Source: Marinobacter psychrophilus
GTDB taxonomy: Bacteria; Pseudomonadota; Gammaproteobacteria; Pseudomonadales; Oleiphilaceae
Reading direction: 5' to 3'
NCBI RefSeq assembly: GCF_001043175.1
Contig: NZ_CP011494.1
Coordinates: 3,844,001 to 3,908,000 of the forward strand
DNA: 64,000 nucleotides
Positions 19,225 through 27,630 of the stretch are shown piece by piece (within the stretch, counting starts at the first letter, position 1; each line of letters begins with the position of its first letter). The notes beneath the pieces are model-generated. The model was given only the letters and a program-made list of their open reading frames with translations. It was not told the DNA's origin and ran no database searches. The position numbers and the translations under genes are program-made.

Positions 19225-20664
19225 ATGCTAAGCACCTCTACCGCCCTTGTGTGGCTTGTTTTATTTGCTGCACTTTTTGCCATACCCGGCCTGATTTACG
19301 CACGCCACAAGCAAGACAAACTGGACGATTTTCTGGTGGCCCGCAACAGTCAGAGCAGCTCCGCTACCCTACTGACACTGCTCGCGACCACCATGGGCAC
19401 CTGGATTCTGTTTGGCCCGGCGCAAGCCGCCACCTGGGGTGGTATTGGTGCCGTTACCGGTTATGCGCTGGGTGCCCTGGCGCCGCGGCTGATCATGATT
19501 CCCTTGGGTAAACGCATTCGCACACTGATGCCCGAAGGCCACACGCTGACCGAATTTGTGCTCGGCCGCTATGGCCGTGTTATGTACGGATTCGTGCTGG
19601 TGATCATGGTTTTCTATCTCTTTATCAGCCTGACAGCGGGCCTGACGGCCATTGCCAAAATGGTGTCTTTGTTGGCGCCGGTTCCTCTGTGGCTAACCGC
19701 CAGCATCGTCATGGGCGCCACCCTGCTGTACACCCTGTACGGCGGCCTACGGGTCACTATTTTTACCGACCGGGTACAAATGCTGGTGATTTTGCCATTC
19801 CTGGCGCTATTAATTGGTTTTGGCTGGCAGGCCACCGGAGGTTTGGCTCCGGCGCTGCAAGGCTTGCAGGAAAAAGCACCGCATCTGCTGGACCCGCTGG
19901 ACATCAACGGCCTAAAGTCCGGCCTGACTTTTTTCCTGGCGGTGGTGCTGACCGGATTATTTTACCAAGGCACCTGGCAGCGCATTTTCGCCGCCCGCGA
20001 TAACAAGGTTATCCGCAACGGTTTTATCATCAGCGGTCTGCTGAGCTTCCCTATCATTTTCATCATGGGCTTATTCGGGCTGGCGTTTGTCGGTTTGGGC
20101 TTGCCGGGGGACGGCTCGGTGGCGCTGTTCAGCGTGCTGTTGGCCGATGTGCCCGTGTGGTTTGCCATTGGCCTGCTACCCTTCGGGCTGGCGCTGATTA
20201 TGAGCAGCGCAGACTCCACCATCAGCGGGCTGACGAGCATCATGGTCATAGACCTGCGCCGACTGCTGCCCAAGTTGGGCAACCATAGTCTGCTGTCGCT
20301 ATCGCGTTGGCTGATTGTGTTGTTGTCGATACCGGTTTTGTTCGTGGCGGCCCAAGGCTACAGCGTGCTTTACCTGTTTCTGCTTGCCGATCTGTTGTGC
20401 TGCGCCGCCGCTTTCCCGGTATTTTTCGGCTTCTACAACGCCCGTTACCAAAGCTACAACGCCGCGATTAGCACGTTTGCCGGCCTGGCTACCGGGTTGA
20501 TGCTGTTTCCCGCACCGGGGGCGCCGCTCACCTATTTGCTGGAATCTTTCCTGCTGGCAACCTTTGTACCGATTGCGGTGTCGTTATTGTTGCTGCTACT
20601 GCCAAAGGGCAAGCTCTTTGATTTCTCTGTGCTGGCGCAGCGGGTCAAAGAACTGGAGGGGTAA
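19225..20664 (+). CDS. Sodium:solute symporter (SSS family), thiamin-regulated (ThiV-like)
   Basis: The 479-residue protein has about 13 membrane segments and SSS family features such as FLVARNSQ-type N-terminal region, GYALGALAPRLI, and the sodium-site helix in LALIMSSADSTISGLTSIMV. AGGAAG precedes the chosen ATG. Being directly behind a TPP riboswitch, it is expected to import thiamin or a thiamin precursor. Comparative genomics has named an SSS-type, THI-element-controlled transporter ThiV; membership here is plausible but not proven. It is divergent from the SDR-monooxygenase-thiG unit. Confidence 0.88.
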   Translation: MLSTSTALVWLVLFAALFAIPGLIYARHKQDKLDDFLVARNSQSSSATLLTLLATTMGTWILFGPAQAATWGGIGAVTGYALGALAPRLIMIPLGKRIRTLMPEGHTLTEFVLGRYGRVMYGFVLVIMVFYLFISLTAGLTAIAKMVSLLAPVPLWLTASIVMGATLLYTLYGGLRVTIFTDRVQMLVILPFLALLIGFGWQATGGLAPALQGLQEKAPHLLDPLDINGLKSGLTFFLAVVLTGLFYQGTWQRIFAARDNKVIRNGFIISGLLSFPIIFIMGLFGLAFVGLGLPGDGSVALFSVLLADVPVWFAIGLLPFGLALIMSSADSTISGLTSIMVIDLRRLLPKLGNHSLLSLSRWLIVLLSIPVLFVAAQGYSVLYLFLLADLLCCAAAFPVFFGFYNARYQSYNAAISTFAGLATGLMLFPAPGAPLTYLLESFLLATFVPIAVSLLLLLLPKGKLFDFSVLAQRVKELEG

Positions 20665-20674
20665 TGCCAGGGGT

Positions 20675-20920
20675 TTAGCGCTGTTTGTACTGAGTTGGGC
20701 AATAACCCCGGCTTATGTCCGGGCTTCTCAACTTCAGGTGTTTTGTTGAGCGGCCCGACACCCGCGCCCGCCACAGCCTGAAACTACTTGGCTTCAGTGA
20801 CTTGCGCATAAACCGGATAACCTCGGGTTCTGACATGCCGTACAGTTGCTGAATGGCCTCGAAAGGCGTTCGGTCTTCCCAGGCCATCTCAATAACACGG
20901 GACTCGTCGGATGGACTCAT
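20675..20920 (-). CDS. TIGR03643/DUF2805 family small protein
   Basis: An 81-residue protein containing IEMAWEDRTPFEAIQQLYG and FRLWRARVSGRSTKH, the signature of the TIGR03643 family. The family is found in marine bacteria and has no known function; the first part looks like a helix-turn-helix. Its start overlaps the end of the SOUL gene by four bases (ATGA), so both are translated from one message. Confidence 0.85.
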   Translation of the reverse strand: MSPSDESRVIEMAWEDRTPFEAIQQLYGMSEPEVIRFMRKSLKPSSFRLWRARVSGRSTKHLKLRSPDISRGYCPTQYKQR

Positions 20921-21633
20921 GGCGTTTGCCCTAACAGAACAGAATTGTTCGAAGCGATACGTGCTACCACGGCTTTTGGATGCAGGTTAGCCGAGCCCTG
21001 CTCATTGCCCACCGGAATTGCAATGGGAACTAACACTTCATTCCGGCGCAAAAACCAGGGCATAAAGGGCGGATTGTAGCGCGCCCAAACCGGCTCGCCA
21101 ATCGCGCGAAAGCCGTTTTCATTGATCCACGCGTCCAGCTTATTCTTGTGGCTCTGGTAACCCTTTTCACTCCAGGTACCTGAGTAGCGCACCACGGCCA
21201 TGCGCTGTGTGGGAACCTGGCGTAGCGTTATTTTGGGGTCTTTGGGCTGCGGCAGCGTCTCCATTGTAAAAGACGCGGGCATCATAAAGCTTACAACCCA
21301 GCTGTCGTTTTCCCGCTTCTGACCGACCGGCGACGTCATATCAATCTTTTCGCTTTCAGCTTCCTGCGCGACCGGCGAAGTCATTTCAATTGTCTGCTGG
21401 GAGGTATTGTCACCGGAGATGTATTTGAACAACCGGCCGAAGGCCTTGTTACCGGCGTTAGAAAACTTTCCGTCTACGATGGTTTCGGCCAGGATATGTG
21501 GCTCGTAATCGCGCACCTCAAAGCTCTGATCCTTGAGTACAACGGTGTATTCGGCTTCTTCTGTCGCCATAACGTTGCCAACTCCGAGAATTGCCACAAT
21601 CATCACCCAAACTGTCTGCTTCAGGTGAGTCAT
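20917..21633 (-). CDS. SOUL-family heme-binding protein, exported
   Basis: The 238-residue protein begins with a signal peptide (residues 1 to about 23, ending VMA). The SOUL domain shows FEVRDYEPHILAE, IEMTSPVAQ and IDMTSPV, MPASFTMETLPQPKDPKI and a C-terminal EVLVPI. The family binds heme or related tetrapyrroles in eukaryotes; the bacterial role is unclear. A GGTGGG element precedes the chosen ATG; an upstream in-frame extension lacks a binding site. Confidence 0.9.
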   Translation of the reverse strand: MTHLKQTVWVMIVAILGVGNVMATEEAEYTVVLKDQSFEVRDYEPHILAETIVDGKFSNAGNKAFGRLFKYISGDNTSQQTIEMTSPVAQEAESEKIDMTSPVGQKRENDSWVVSFMMPASFTMETLPQPKDPKITLRQVPTQRMAVVRYSGTWSEKGYQSHKNKLDAWINENGFRAIGEPVWARYNPPFMPWFLRRNEVLVPIAIPVGNEQGSANLHPKAVVARIASNNSVLLGQTP

Positions 21634-21751
21634 TAGCGCCCACCCCCAAAAGGTCTCTGGAGATCCATAGAAACACCTCACTTTTTGTGTACTCTTGAAG
21701 TCTGGCATGGAAGACAGAGAGACGCCATGTCCAAACTTTTGAGCCTTCATA

Positions 21752-21780
21752 CGTGGCAATATCCAGGAATTACTGCCACG
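21752..21780. repeat. Inverted repeat between the SOUL and universal stress genes
   Basis: A perfect seven-base stem CGTGGCA/TGCCACG encloses a 15-base loop and is followed on the plus strand by CTTTTAATTG. A second weaker stem (TGGA...TCCA) follows before the stress-protein start. It lies in the divergent promoter region, so it may be a regulatory site or an attenuator for the stress gene. Confidence 0.4.
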
Positions 21781-21836
21781 CTTTTAATTGTGGAAGGAAA
21801 TAGCTCCACGTTTGAATGTGGATAGGGAGAAACACT

Positions 21837-22262
21837 ATGTATCGCAAAATTCTCGTGCCCGTCGACCTGTCACGTACGGCGCAAATGTCAAAGGCGCTCA
21901 ACACGGCAATCGACATCGCCAAGCATTATAACGCCGCACTCTGCTACATCGCGGTCACCAACACGACTCCGTCCGCCGCTGCACACAATCCGGAAGAACT
22001 GGCCAAAAAGCTCAACACTTTTGCCCAAGAGCAGGGGGAATTACACGGCGTCGCTACCGACAGCAAAGTGATCTCGACGGCAGATACCTCCGTGGAACTG
22101 GATGACCGATTGCTGGAATCCATCAAAGAAACCGGTGCAGACCTGGTCATCATGGCGTCACACTCGCCTGGCACCGGCGATCGCTTGCACATTCTCCACT
22201 CGAATGGTGCAAACATCGTCAGACACAGTAACGTGTCGGTTTTCGTTGTGCGTGAGGATTAA
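21837..22262 (+). CDS. Universal stress protein (UspA family)
   Basis: A 141-residue single Usp domain. It begins MYRKILVPVDLS and ends with the nucleotide-binding type motif ASHSPGTGD...GSNA-like (HSNGANIVRHSNVSVFVV). GGGAGA lies seven bases before the ATG. Such proteins accumulate in stasis or stress; the biochemical role is usually unknown. Its stop overlaps the stop of the convergent peptidase gene in the shared tetranucleotide TTAA. Confidence 0.93.
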   Translation: MYRKILVPVDLSRTAQMSKALNTAIDIAKHYNAALCYIAVTNTTPSAAAHNPEELAKKLNTFAQEQGELHGVATDSKVISTADTSVELDDRLLESIKETGADLVIMASHSPGTGDRLHILHSNGANIVRHSNVSVFVVRED

Positions 22263-23233
22263 TCTGGTGCGGCGCCGGGGCCCGAGACCTTAATCCTGTC
22301 GTTTCGAATGTAAAAGTCTCCGTTGATCGTCAAAGCCAAAGGCTGTCCACTTAGCGGAGCCTCTTCGGGCAAGCCTCTTTGGGCATGCACGTGCAAATGC
22401 GGCTCTGAACTATTGCCGGAATTACCCATCTCCCCAAGCTTGTCGCCAATTTCCAGACTGTTTCCGGCCCGAACCTGAACGCTGCCCTGGCGCAAATGCG
22501 CCAACACCACAAAGAAATCACCGCAATCAACAGCGACGTAATTGCCTACGATATTCTCGGGGTCTATTTCAGGAACCTGCATGTCCTGAATACCGTCCAC
22601 AATTCTGGTGACTTCCCCCTTACAAGGTGCTAACACCGCTGTTCCGAAGGTGACATAACGAGCTGGGTCAGCGGGTTGCCAGCCTTCTACATGACGGCCA
22701 AATGGCGTAATCCGTACAATGTCGAGCGCGCGGCTCTGGCCCCGCCAGGGCCGGAATCGCTCTACCGATTTGTCCAGTGTATGCAGGTGAATATTGACCA
22801 GTCTGCCTGAGCCCCCTTGCGCCACCAGATAGTCGCCCGCACCGAAGGGCGGTGCAATATTCACGGTGTCTACCGGCGGAAGTTCACGGCCCAGCCACGC
22901 CAGATAACCCATATAACCGCCGATCGAGCCGAACCCGGCTACTATAAGCACCAGCGTCGTTGGCCCGGCTGACGCTTGCCAAAATCCGTTGCCCAGGAGG
23001 CGGCCTCGCACAAGATGCCAAGCTGTAATCAACAGGAACACAACGGCGTAAACATACGGCACCCAGAAAGGTGGCATCGTCCATAAAGCCGCGAGCCCTA
23101 TCCCCAGAATAACCGCGCCAACTGAAATAGCCTGAAGCCCAAAAGCCAGAAAGCCAGCTGCCGGAAACCGTGCAAACCAAAACAGCAGCAGCACCGGAAG
23201 AAGAATCTGAGTAACCATGACCATCCAAGACAT
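22259..23233 (-). CDS. Membrane-anchored M23 (LytM-type) peptidase-like protein
   Basis: The first 130 residues hold about four membrane helices; the rest is a periplasmic LytM-type domain. The domain has the middle histidine (VLAHLRQG) and the HxH pair in EPHLHVHAQ. The first zinc-ligand histidine of the family HxxxD motif is replaced (SRALD), although the aspartate remains. Some divergent M23 proteins act on substrates other than peptidoglycan or are inactive regulators. The combination of N-terminal helices and C-terminal domain is unlike the usual coiled-coil EnvC type. Confidence 0.8.
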   Translation of the reverse strand: MSWMVMVTQILLPVLLLFWFARFPAAGFLAFGLQAISVGAVILGIGLAALWTMPPFWVPYVYAVVFLLITAWHLVRGRLLGNGFWQASAGPTTLVLIVAGFGSIGGYMGYLAWLGRELPPVDTVNIAPPFGAGDYLVAQGGSGRLVNIHLHTLDKSVERFRPWRGQSRALDIVRITPFGRHVEGWQPADPARYVTFGTAVLAPCKGEVTRIVDGIQDMQVPEIDPENIVGNYVAVDCGDFFVVLAHLRQGSVQVRAGNSLEIGDKLGEMGNSGNSSEPHLHVHAQRGLPEEAPLSGQPLALTINGDFYIRNDRIKVSGPGAAPD

Positions 23234-23319
23234 TAATCGGGGTTCCTTAATTTAAGCCGCAATACTGATAGGGAATACACACAAAGAATTCTTACAAAGA
23301 GCGCTCATAACCAAAGCCA

Positions 23320-23994
23320 CTACCACGCCAGCCAGATGACATGCTTAGCACCCTTTCCGGGGCGATGGGCACGCACCGTCACCGGCTCAACAGACAGCCC
23401 GGCACGCTTGATCCGTTCGGTAAAAGTGGGGTCTTGCCCTGCCGACCAGTAAGCCAGAATGCCTTCGGACGTCAGCGCGGCCTGGGCGGCGGCAATACCG
23501 GCGGCGGTGTACAACCAATCATTTTCCTTACGGGTCATTCCTTCGGGACCGTTGTCGATATCCAGCAAAATGGCGTCATAGTGGCCCGGGGAGTCTTTGA
23601 TCAGCTGCACCACGTCGCCGACGTGCACTTTTGTTCTGGGATCCTTTAAGGGATAACCCGCCGCAAGGCCCAGTGGCCCGCGATTCCATTCAACGACGTC
23701 CGGCACCAACTCAGCCACGGTTACTTCAGCCTTACCACCCAGCGTGCCCAAGGCCGCTGCCAGCGTAAAGCCCATGCCCAAACCGCCAATTAGTACGCGT
23801 GGTGCGGGGTGATCGGCAATCCGCTCGCAAGCGAGCGTTGCCAAAGCATCTTCGGAGCCGTGAAGGCGGCTGTTCATCAGTTCGCCGGACTTGCCGGCAA
23901 TTTTGATCGAAAACTCATCATTGCGCTGGAGCAGGCGCAACTCCGTGCCTTTGCCCGGAATAGTGGCGGTACCCAGCAGTTCAAAACGGGCCAT
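23320..23994 (-). CDS. Spermidine-synthase-like methyltransferase-fold protein
   Basis: A 224-residue protein with the SAM-type nucleotide motif VLIGGLGMGFTLAAAL, an acidic end of strand 2 (VAELVPDVVEWN) and DAILLDIDNGPEG in place of the catalytic aspartate loop of polyamine synthases. Such proteins are often annotated as spermidine synthases, but the active-site tyrosine-aspartate loop is not evident and the N-terminal domain is short. GAGG precedes the ATG used. The substrate is unknown. Confidence 0.8.
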   Translation of the reverse strand: MARFELLGTATIPGKGTELRLLQRNDEFSIKIAGKSGELMNSRLHGSEDALATLACERIADHPAPRVLIGGLGMGFTLAAALGTLGGKAEVTVAELVPDVVEWNRGPLGLAAGYPLKDPRTKVHVGDVVQLIKDSPGHYDAILLDIDNGPEGMTRKENDWLYTAAGIAAAQAALTSEGILAYWSAGQDPTFTERIKRAGLSVEPVTVRAHRPGKGAKHVIWLAW

Positions 23995-24137
23995 AAAAAC
24001 CTCAAAAGTCGTCAACACACCGGCAAAGGATTCGCCGCAATATTCGGGCGCAATACTCTACCACGCCCTTCTCTCCACTATGCCCTTCTCGCTAACACGC
24101 TGTTCCTTTCACCCCATCCTCTATCACCGTCTTCCTT

Positions 24138-24809
24138 CTACCAGGACAACTGCTCGCCGTTGCTGTGCCAGAAGGTTCCGGAATTCTCCAGATTGAGCCC
24201 TTCAATCAGCGCAACCAACCCTTTCGCAGAGTCTTCTGGCGAAATCAGCCCGCCAAAATTCACCATACGAGTTTTCACATAGCCCGGGTGAAGCTGGGCG
24301 ACAGCGATACCGTGAGGCTTCAAGTCAATTGCCAAAGATTTCGCAAACGCGTTCAATGCGGCTTTGGAGGCACGGTAACCGTAGCGACCGCCAGAGTCGT
24401 TATCAGCAATCGATCCCATGCGGCTGGTGATATTCGCGATCTTGCCACCGGCGGGCATTTGCGGGAACAGGGCTTCGGCGATTCGCAACGGTGCGTAGGC
24501 ATTGATCTCCATCTGGGTACGCAGGGAGTCAAAATCGATGCTGCCCAGTACTTCATCCTGCAACAGACCCGCGTTGTTAATCAGCACGTCGATTTGAACG
24601 CCTTGCAAGCCGGCCATCAGCCTTTCCACACCGGCGTCGGTTGTAACATCCACACCAACAACAACCTTGGCAGCTACGTCCGTAAGCTCGGTCGACGTTT
24701 CACGACACACGCCAATTACCTGACAACCCTTTGCAGCAAAGAGCCGGGCTAGCTCCAGGCCTATTCCGCGGTTCGCACCGGTGATGACCACTACTCGTTT
24801 ATTCGACAT
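24138..24809 (-). CDS. Short-chain dehydrogenase, C-factor-like
   Basis: A 223-residue SDR with TGANRGIG, the NNAG motif (LINNAGLL), catalytic serine in ITSRMGS and YxxxK as YRASK. The C-terminus is short, as in the C-factor/YbbO-like group. It starts 29 bases from the divergent mtfA gene, so both probably share one promoter region. Confidence 0.9.
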   Translation of the reverse strand: MSNKRVVVITGANRGIGLELARLFAAKGCQVIGVCRETSTELTDVAAKVVVGVDVTTDAGVERLMAGLQGVQIDVLINNAGLLQDEVLGSIDFDSLRTQMEINAYAPLRIAEALFPQMPAGGKIANITSRMGSIADNDSGGRYGYRASKAALNAFAKSLAIDLKPHGIAVAQLHPGYVKTRMVNFGGLISPEDSAKGLVALIEGLNLENSGTFWHSNGEQLSW

Positions 24810-24838
24810 AACAACACCTCATAGATGAATAGGATAAG

Positions 24839-25708
24839 ATGGCAAAACCGCCCTCCAGACAGGACACAGCCCCATTGTCTTCGCCATTTGTATTCGCCGT
24901 GTTTGCTCTGGCGCTCATCGCTTTCGCGATATTTTACCTGTTTTTCTACCGCAACTGGCGGCGACAACGTGAACTGCAACAGCCTTTTCCGAAAGCCTGG
25001 CGCAAGTTACTGCGGGCCCATATGCCACTCTATCAAAAACTCCCCCCGCCCTTGAAAAAACAGCTGGAAAAATACGTTCAGCTTTTTCTTTCCGAAAAGG
25101 CCTTCTACGGCTGCGCCGACTTTCATGTGGACGAGCGGGTAAAAATTACCATTGCCGGCCACGCCTGCCTGCTTATTCTGGCCCGCCCCTACGCTTCTTA
25201 TGACGATGTTCGCAGCATTCTGGTGTACCCGAATGCGTATCGCGTTCAAACAGCACAGAGTGATGGCATCGTGGTTAGTGTTCAAGATCAAGTTCGAGCG
25301 GGCGAAGCGTCTAACCGGGGGCAAATCGTGTTGGCGTGGTCTGAATGCGAAGAAGGCGCGATGAATTCAGATGGCCCGCACAACGTTATTCTTCATGAGT
25401 TCGCCCACCAACTGGACTACCTGGACGGCACTGCAGACGGTGCGCCGCCACTAAGCGGAGAGCAAGCCCAAGTGTGGCAACAAACGATGACCAAAGCGTA
25501 CGAGAACCTGCGATCTAGCTTGCGGCATCATCAGAAAAGCTGGCTAGACCCTTACGGCGCCACCGAGCCTGCCGAATTTTTTGCGGTGCTTACAGAGGCT
25601 TTTTTTCAGCAGCCAAAACATCTGAAAGCCGAACAACCGGACGTTTACGAAGCCCTGCGCGGTTTTTATCGGCTGGACCCCATAGACTTCAGCCGCCACG
25701 AAGGTTGA
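24839..25708 (+). CDS. mtfA: M90 metallopeptidase MtfA
   Basis: MtfA is a zinc aminopeptidase-type protein that in enterobacteria binds the Mlc repressor. The zinc motif HEFAHQLD is at about residue 185, with a downstream glutamate in PAEFFAVLTEAFF. This copy has an N-terminal membrane helix (residues 20-40), unlike the cytoplasmic E. coli form, which suggests membrane anchoring. The 289-residue length is slightly above the 265 of E. coli for that reason. No mlc homologue is seen here. Confidence 0.92.
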   Translation: MAKPPSRQDTAPLSSPFVFAVFALALIAFAIFYLFFYRNWRRQRELQQPFPKAWRKLLRAHMPLYQKLPPPLKKQLEKYVQLFLSEKAFYGCADFHVDERVKITIAGHACLLILARPYASYDDVRSILVYPNAYRVQTAQSDGIVVSVQDQVRAGEASNRGQIVLAWSECEEGAMNSDGPHNVILHEFAHQLDYLDGTADGAPPLSGEQAQVWQQTMTKAYENLRSSLRHHQKSWLDPYGATEPAEFFAVLTEAFFQQPKHLKAEQPDVYEALRGFYRLDPIDFSRHEG

Positions 25709-25782
25709 ATCGCCTCCTGCCTTTCACTGTAGAATGCTACAACTTATTTCACTCGTTAGCGATAATGCAAAAGAGCGCCACC

Positions 25783-26799
25783 ATGATTGATTTTCGCAGT
25801 GACACTGTTACCCGCCCTACCAAGGAAATGCGCGAGGCCATGGCCTACGCGGAAGTTGGTGACGATGTTTACGGTGAAGACCCAACAGTGAACAACCTGC
25901 AAGCCTGGGCAGCCAAGCGGCTTGGCTTCGAATCTGCCCTGTTTACGGCCAGCGGCACCCAGGCCAACCTGCTGGCGATTATGAGCCACTGCGGTCGCGG
26001 CGACGAATACCTGTGTGGCCAGTCAGCGCACAACTACCGCTACGAAGGCGGTGGCGCTGCCGTGCTTGGAAGCGTGCAACCTCAGCCCATCGAGAATGAG
26101 CCCGACGGCAGCATCAACCTCGACAAGGCCCGCGCAGCGATAAAGCCCGGTGACTTTCATTTCGCCATAACGCGCCTGTTATCCCTGGAAAACACCATCG
26201 GCGGCAAGGTGCTGTCACTGGACTACCAGCGCCAGGCTCGCGCCTTTTGCGATGACCATCGGTTGCAGCTTCATCTGGACGGAGCCCGGGTATTTAACGC
26301 AGCGGTAAAATCAGACTGTGATGTAACGGACATAACCAAACACTACGATTCCGTCAGCGTTTGCCTGTCGAAGGGATTGGGCGCCCCAGTGGGGTCACTG
26401 TTGTTGGGTTCAACGGCTTTTATTGAGCGTGCAACACGCCTGCGCAAAATGCTCGGCGGCGGCATGCGCCAGGCAGGAATATTGGCAGCGGCCGGGAGCA
26501 TCGCTCTTGAGCAAGGGCCACTGCGACTGCAAAAAGACCATGAAAATGCCCGCTACCTGAGTACCGGGCTTGCCGCAATTCCAGAGCTGGAAATTGACCC
26601 GAGCCGCACCCAGACCAACATCGTTTACGCCCGCTGCCGCTCTGGCAAAGCCGCGGCGCTGCGCGATTACTTGGCGAGCCAAGGGATTCTTATCACCGCC
26701 GGTGAGCCTATTCGCTTCGTGACCCACCGGGACGTTGATAACAACGATGTAAAACAGCTAATAACTGCTACTCAGCGGTTTTATCGGCAGCAGCCTTAG
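25783..26799 (+). CDS. ltaE: Low-specificity L-threonine aldolase
   Basis: This PLP enzyme cleaves L-threonine or L-allo-threonine to glycine and acetaldehyde. The N-terminus MIDFRSDTVTRPTKEMREAM and the segment GDDVYGEDP are family hallmarks. The PLP lysine lies in VCLSKGLGAPVGS. The start chosen gives 338 residues; an ATG 18 bases upstream is in frame. Its 3' end overlaps the convergent NTF2-like gene by 32 bases. Confidence 0.93.
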   Translation: MIDFRSDTVTRPTKEMREAMAYAEVGDDVYGEDPTVNNLQAWAAKRLGFESALFTASGTQANLLAIMSHCGRGDEYLCGQSAHNYRYEGGGAAVLGSVQPQPIENEPDGSINLDKARAAIKPGDFHFAITRLLSLENTIGGKVLSLDYQRQARAFCDDHRLQLHLDGARVFNAAVKSDCDVTDITKHYDSVSVCLSKGLGAPVGSLLLGSTAFIERATRLRKMLGGGMRQAGILAAAGSIALEQGPLRLQKDHENARYLSTGLAAIPELEIDPSRTQTNIVYARCRSGKAAALRDYLASQGILITAGEPIRFVTHRDVDNNDVKQLITATQRFYRQQP

Positions 26800-27175
26800 C
26801 GGTCGACTGAGGGAAGTTGCCCCCCAACATGTTTTCAACGACGGCCGCATTATAGAACGCTTCAATCTTTTGGATTTTGTCGCCTAGAACACTAAACCAG
26901 ACTGCCAGTCGGACATCGCCAATCGGTTCAAAATTGGTGCGGTAATCCAGGATTGCAAACACCTGCTCTTCCTCGGCGCTGAGCTGACGGAGAATCAGGG
27001 CTTTTTGAATGGCGACCATCCCGAACTGGTAGGCCATCAAATCATCCGGGTTCACGAAACGCATGTTTGGCCCAACATATTCAAATCCATCCGACACCAG
27101 CAAGGCCTTTGCCTCATCAAAACGCTGGGCTTGGATATCGGCAACGAACTGCGCCACGATGTCTTTTGGCTTCAT
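26768..27175 (-). CDS. SnoaL/NTF2-like protein
   Basis: A 135-residue protein with the NTF2-like pattern: N-terminal helices (VAQFVADIQAQRFDEA), a DGFEYVGPNM strand, and closing strands ending with KIEAFYNAAV. No catalytic residues can be assigned. GGAG sits seven bases before the ATG. The last 32 bases overlap the end of ltaE on the other strand. Confidence 0.75.
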   Translation of the reverse strand: MKPKDIVAQFVADIQAQRFDEAKALLVSDGFEYVGPNMRFVNPDDLMAYQFGMVAIQKALILRQLSAEEEQVFAILDYRTNFEPIGDVRLAVWFSVLGDKIQKIEAFYNAAVVENMLGGNFPQSTAKAAADKTAE

Positions 27176-27228
27176 CAATAGACTCCACTTCTAATACGGG
27201 AATGGTTTGAATGTCCAGGAACTTGGTA

Positions 27229-27298
27229 AGCTTTAACGCCACTCTAAAAGACGTTTTTTGTACACCAAGGCTTCGGGGTAAAGCGTTAAAGCTACCCC
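27229..27298. repeat. Two overlapping inverted repeats that exclude each other
   Basis: AGCTTTAACGC at 27229 is exactly complementary to GCGTTAAAGCT at 27283. The right arm is also part of a second, tighter hairpin, GGGGTA (27275) with TACCCC (27293). The two folds cannot form together. The stretch of about 190 bases contains no gene. Confidence 0.5.
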
Positions 27299-27368
27299 AA
27301 GGCGCATCAAAGCAAGCAATGCTTTCTAATGAGTTTGACAAGAACTGCAGTGCCAATCAACGGACACG

Positions 27369-27560
27369 TCAGTCATCTTTCGGGGTAACCGGCTTGGGAG
27401 CAACCGGCTTAGGAGCAACGGGTTTCGGTCCTGCAGGAGCAATTTGCCCACTTTTGCCTTTAACGACATAATGAACCGCTCCGCCAGCCTTTAAAAAAGC
27501 CGCTGTTTGCTCTTCAATTGAGGCCGTTGTTACTGAATCTTTTGCGGGTTTTTTGCTCAT
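27369..27560 (-). CDS. Small protein with proline-rich repeat tail
   Basis: A 63-residue protein starting MSKKPAKDSVTTASIEEQ and ending with three copies of the tetrapeptide-like unit PKPVA. The central EEQTAAFLKAGGAVHYV resembles the AxFLxxGG element seen near the C-terminus of the RNA-polymerase-associated regulator SutA, but the acidic N-terminus of SutA is missing. Function is unknown. The repeat is also a DNA repeat, so unit number could vary between strains. Confidence 0.6.
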   Translation of the reverse strand: MSKKPAKDSVTTASIEEQTAAFLKAGGAVHYVVKGKSGQIAPAGPKPVAPKPVAPKPVTPKDD

Positions 27561-27630
27561 AGTATTCTCTCGGTTAAATGTTGGTTTATCTGTTCATTTC
27601 AACAATGTCTAATCTTGCTGCACGATCTGG

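Noticed and set aside
25756..25989. Minus-strand frame opposite ltaE
   Set aside because: ltaE is unambiguous; this frame is an antisense shadow.
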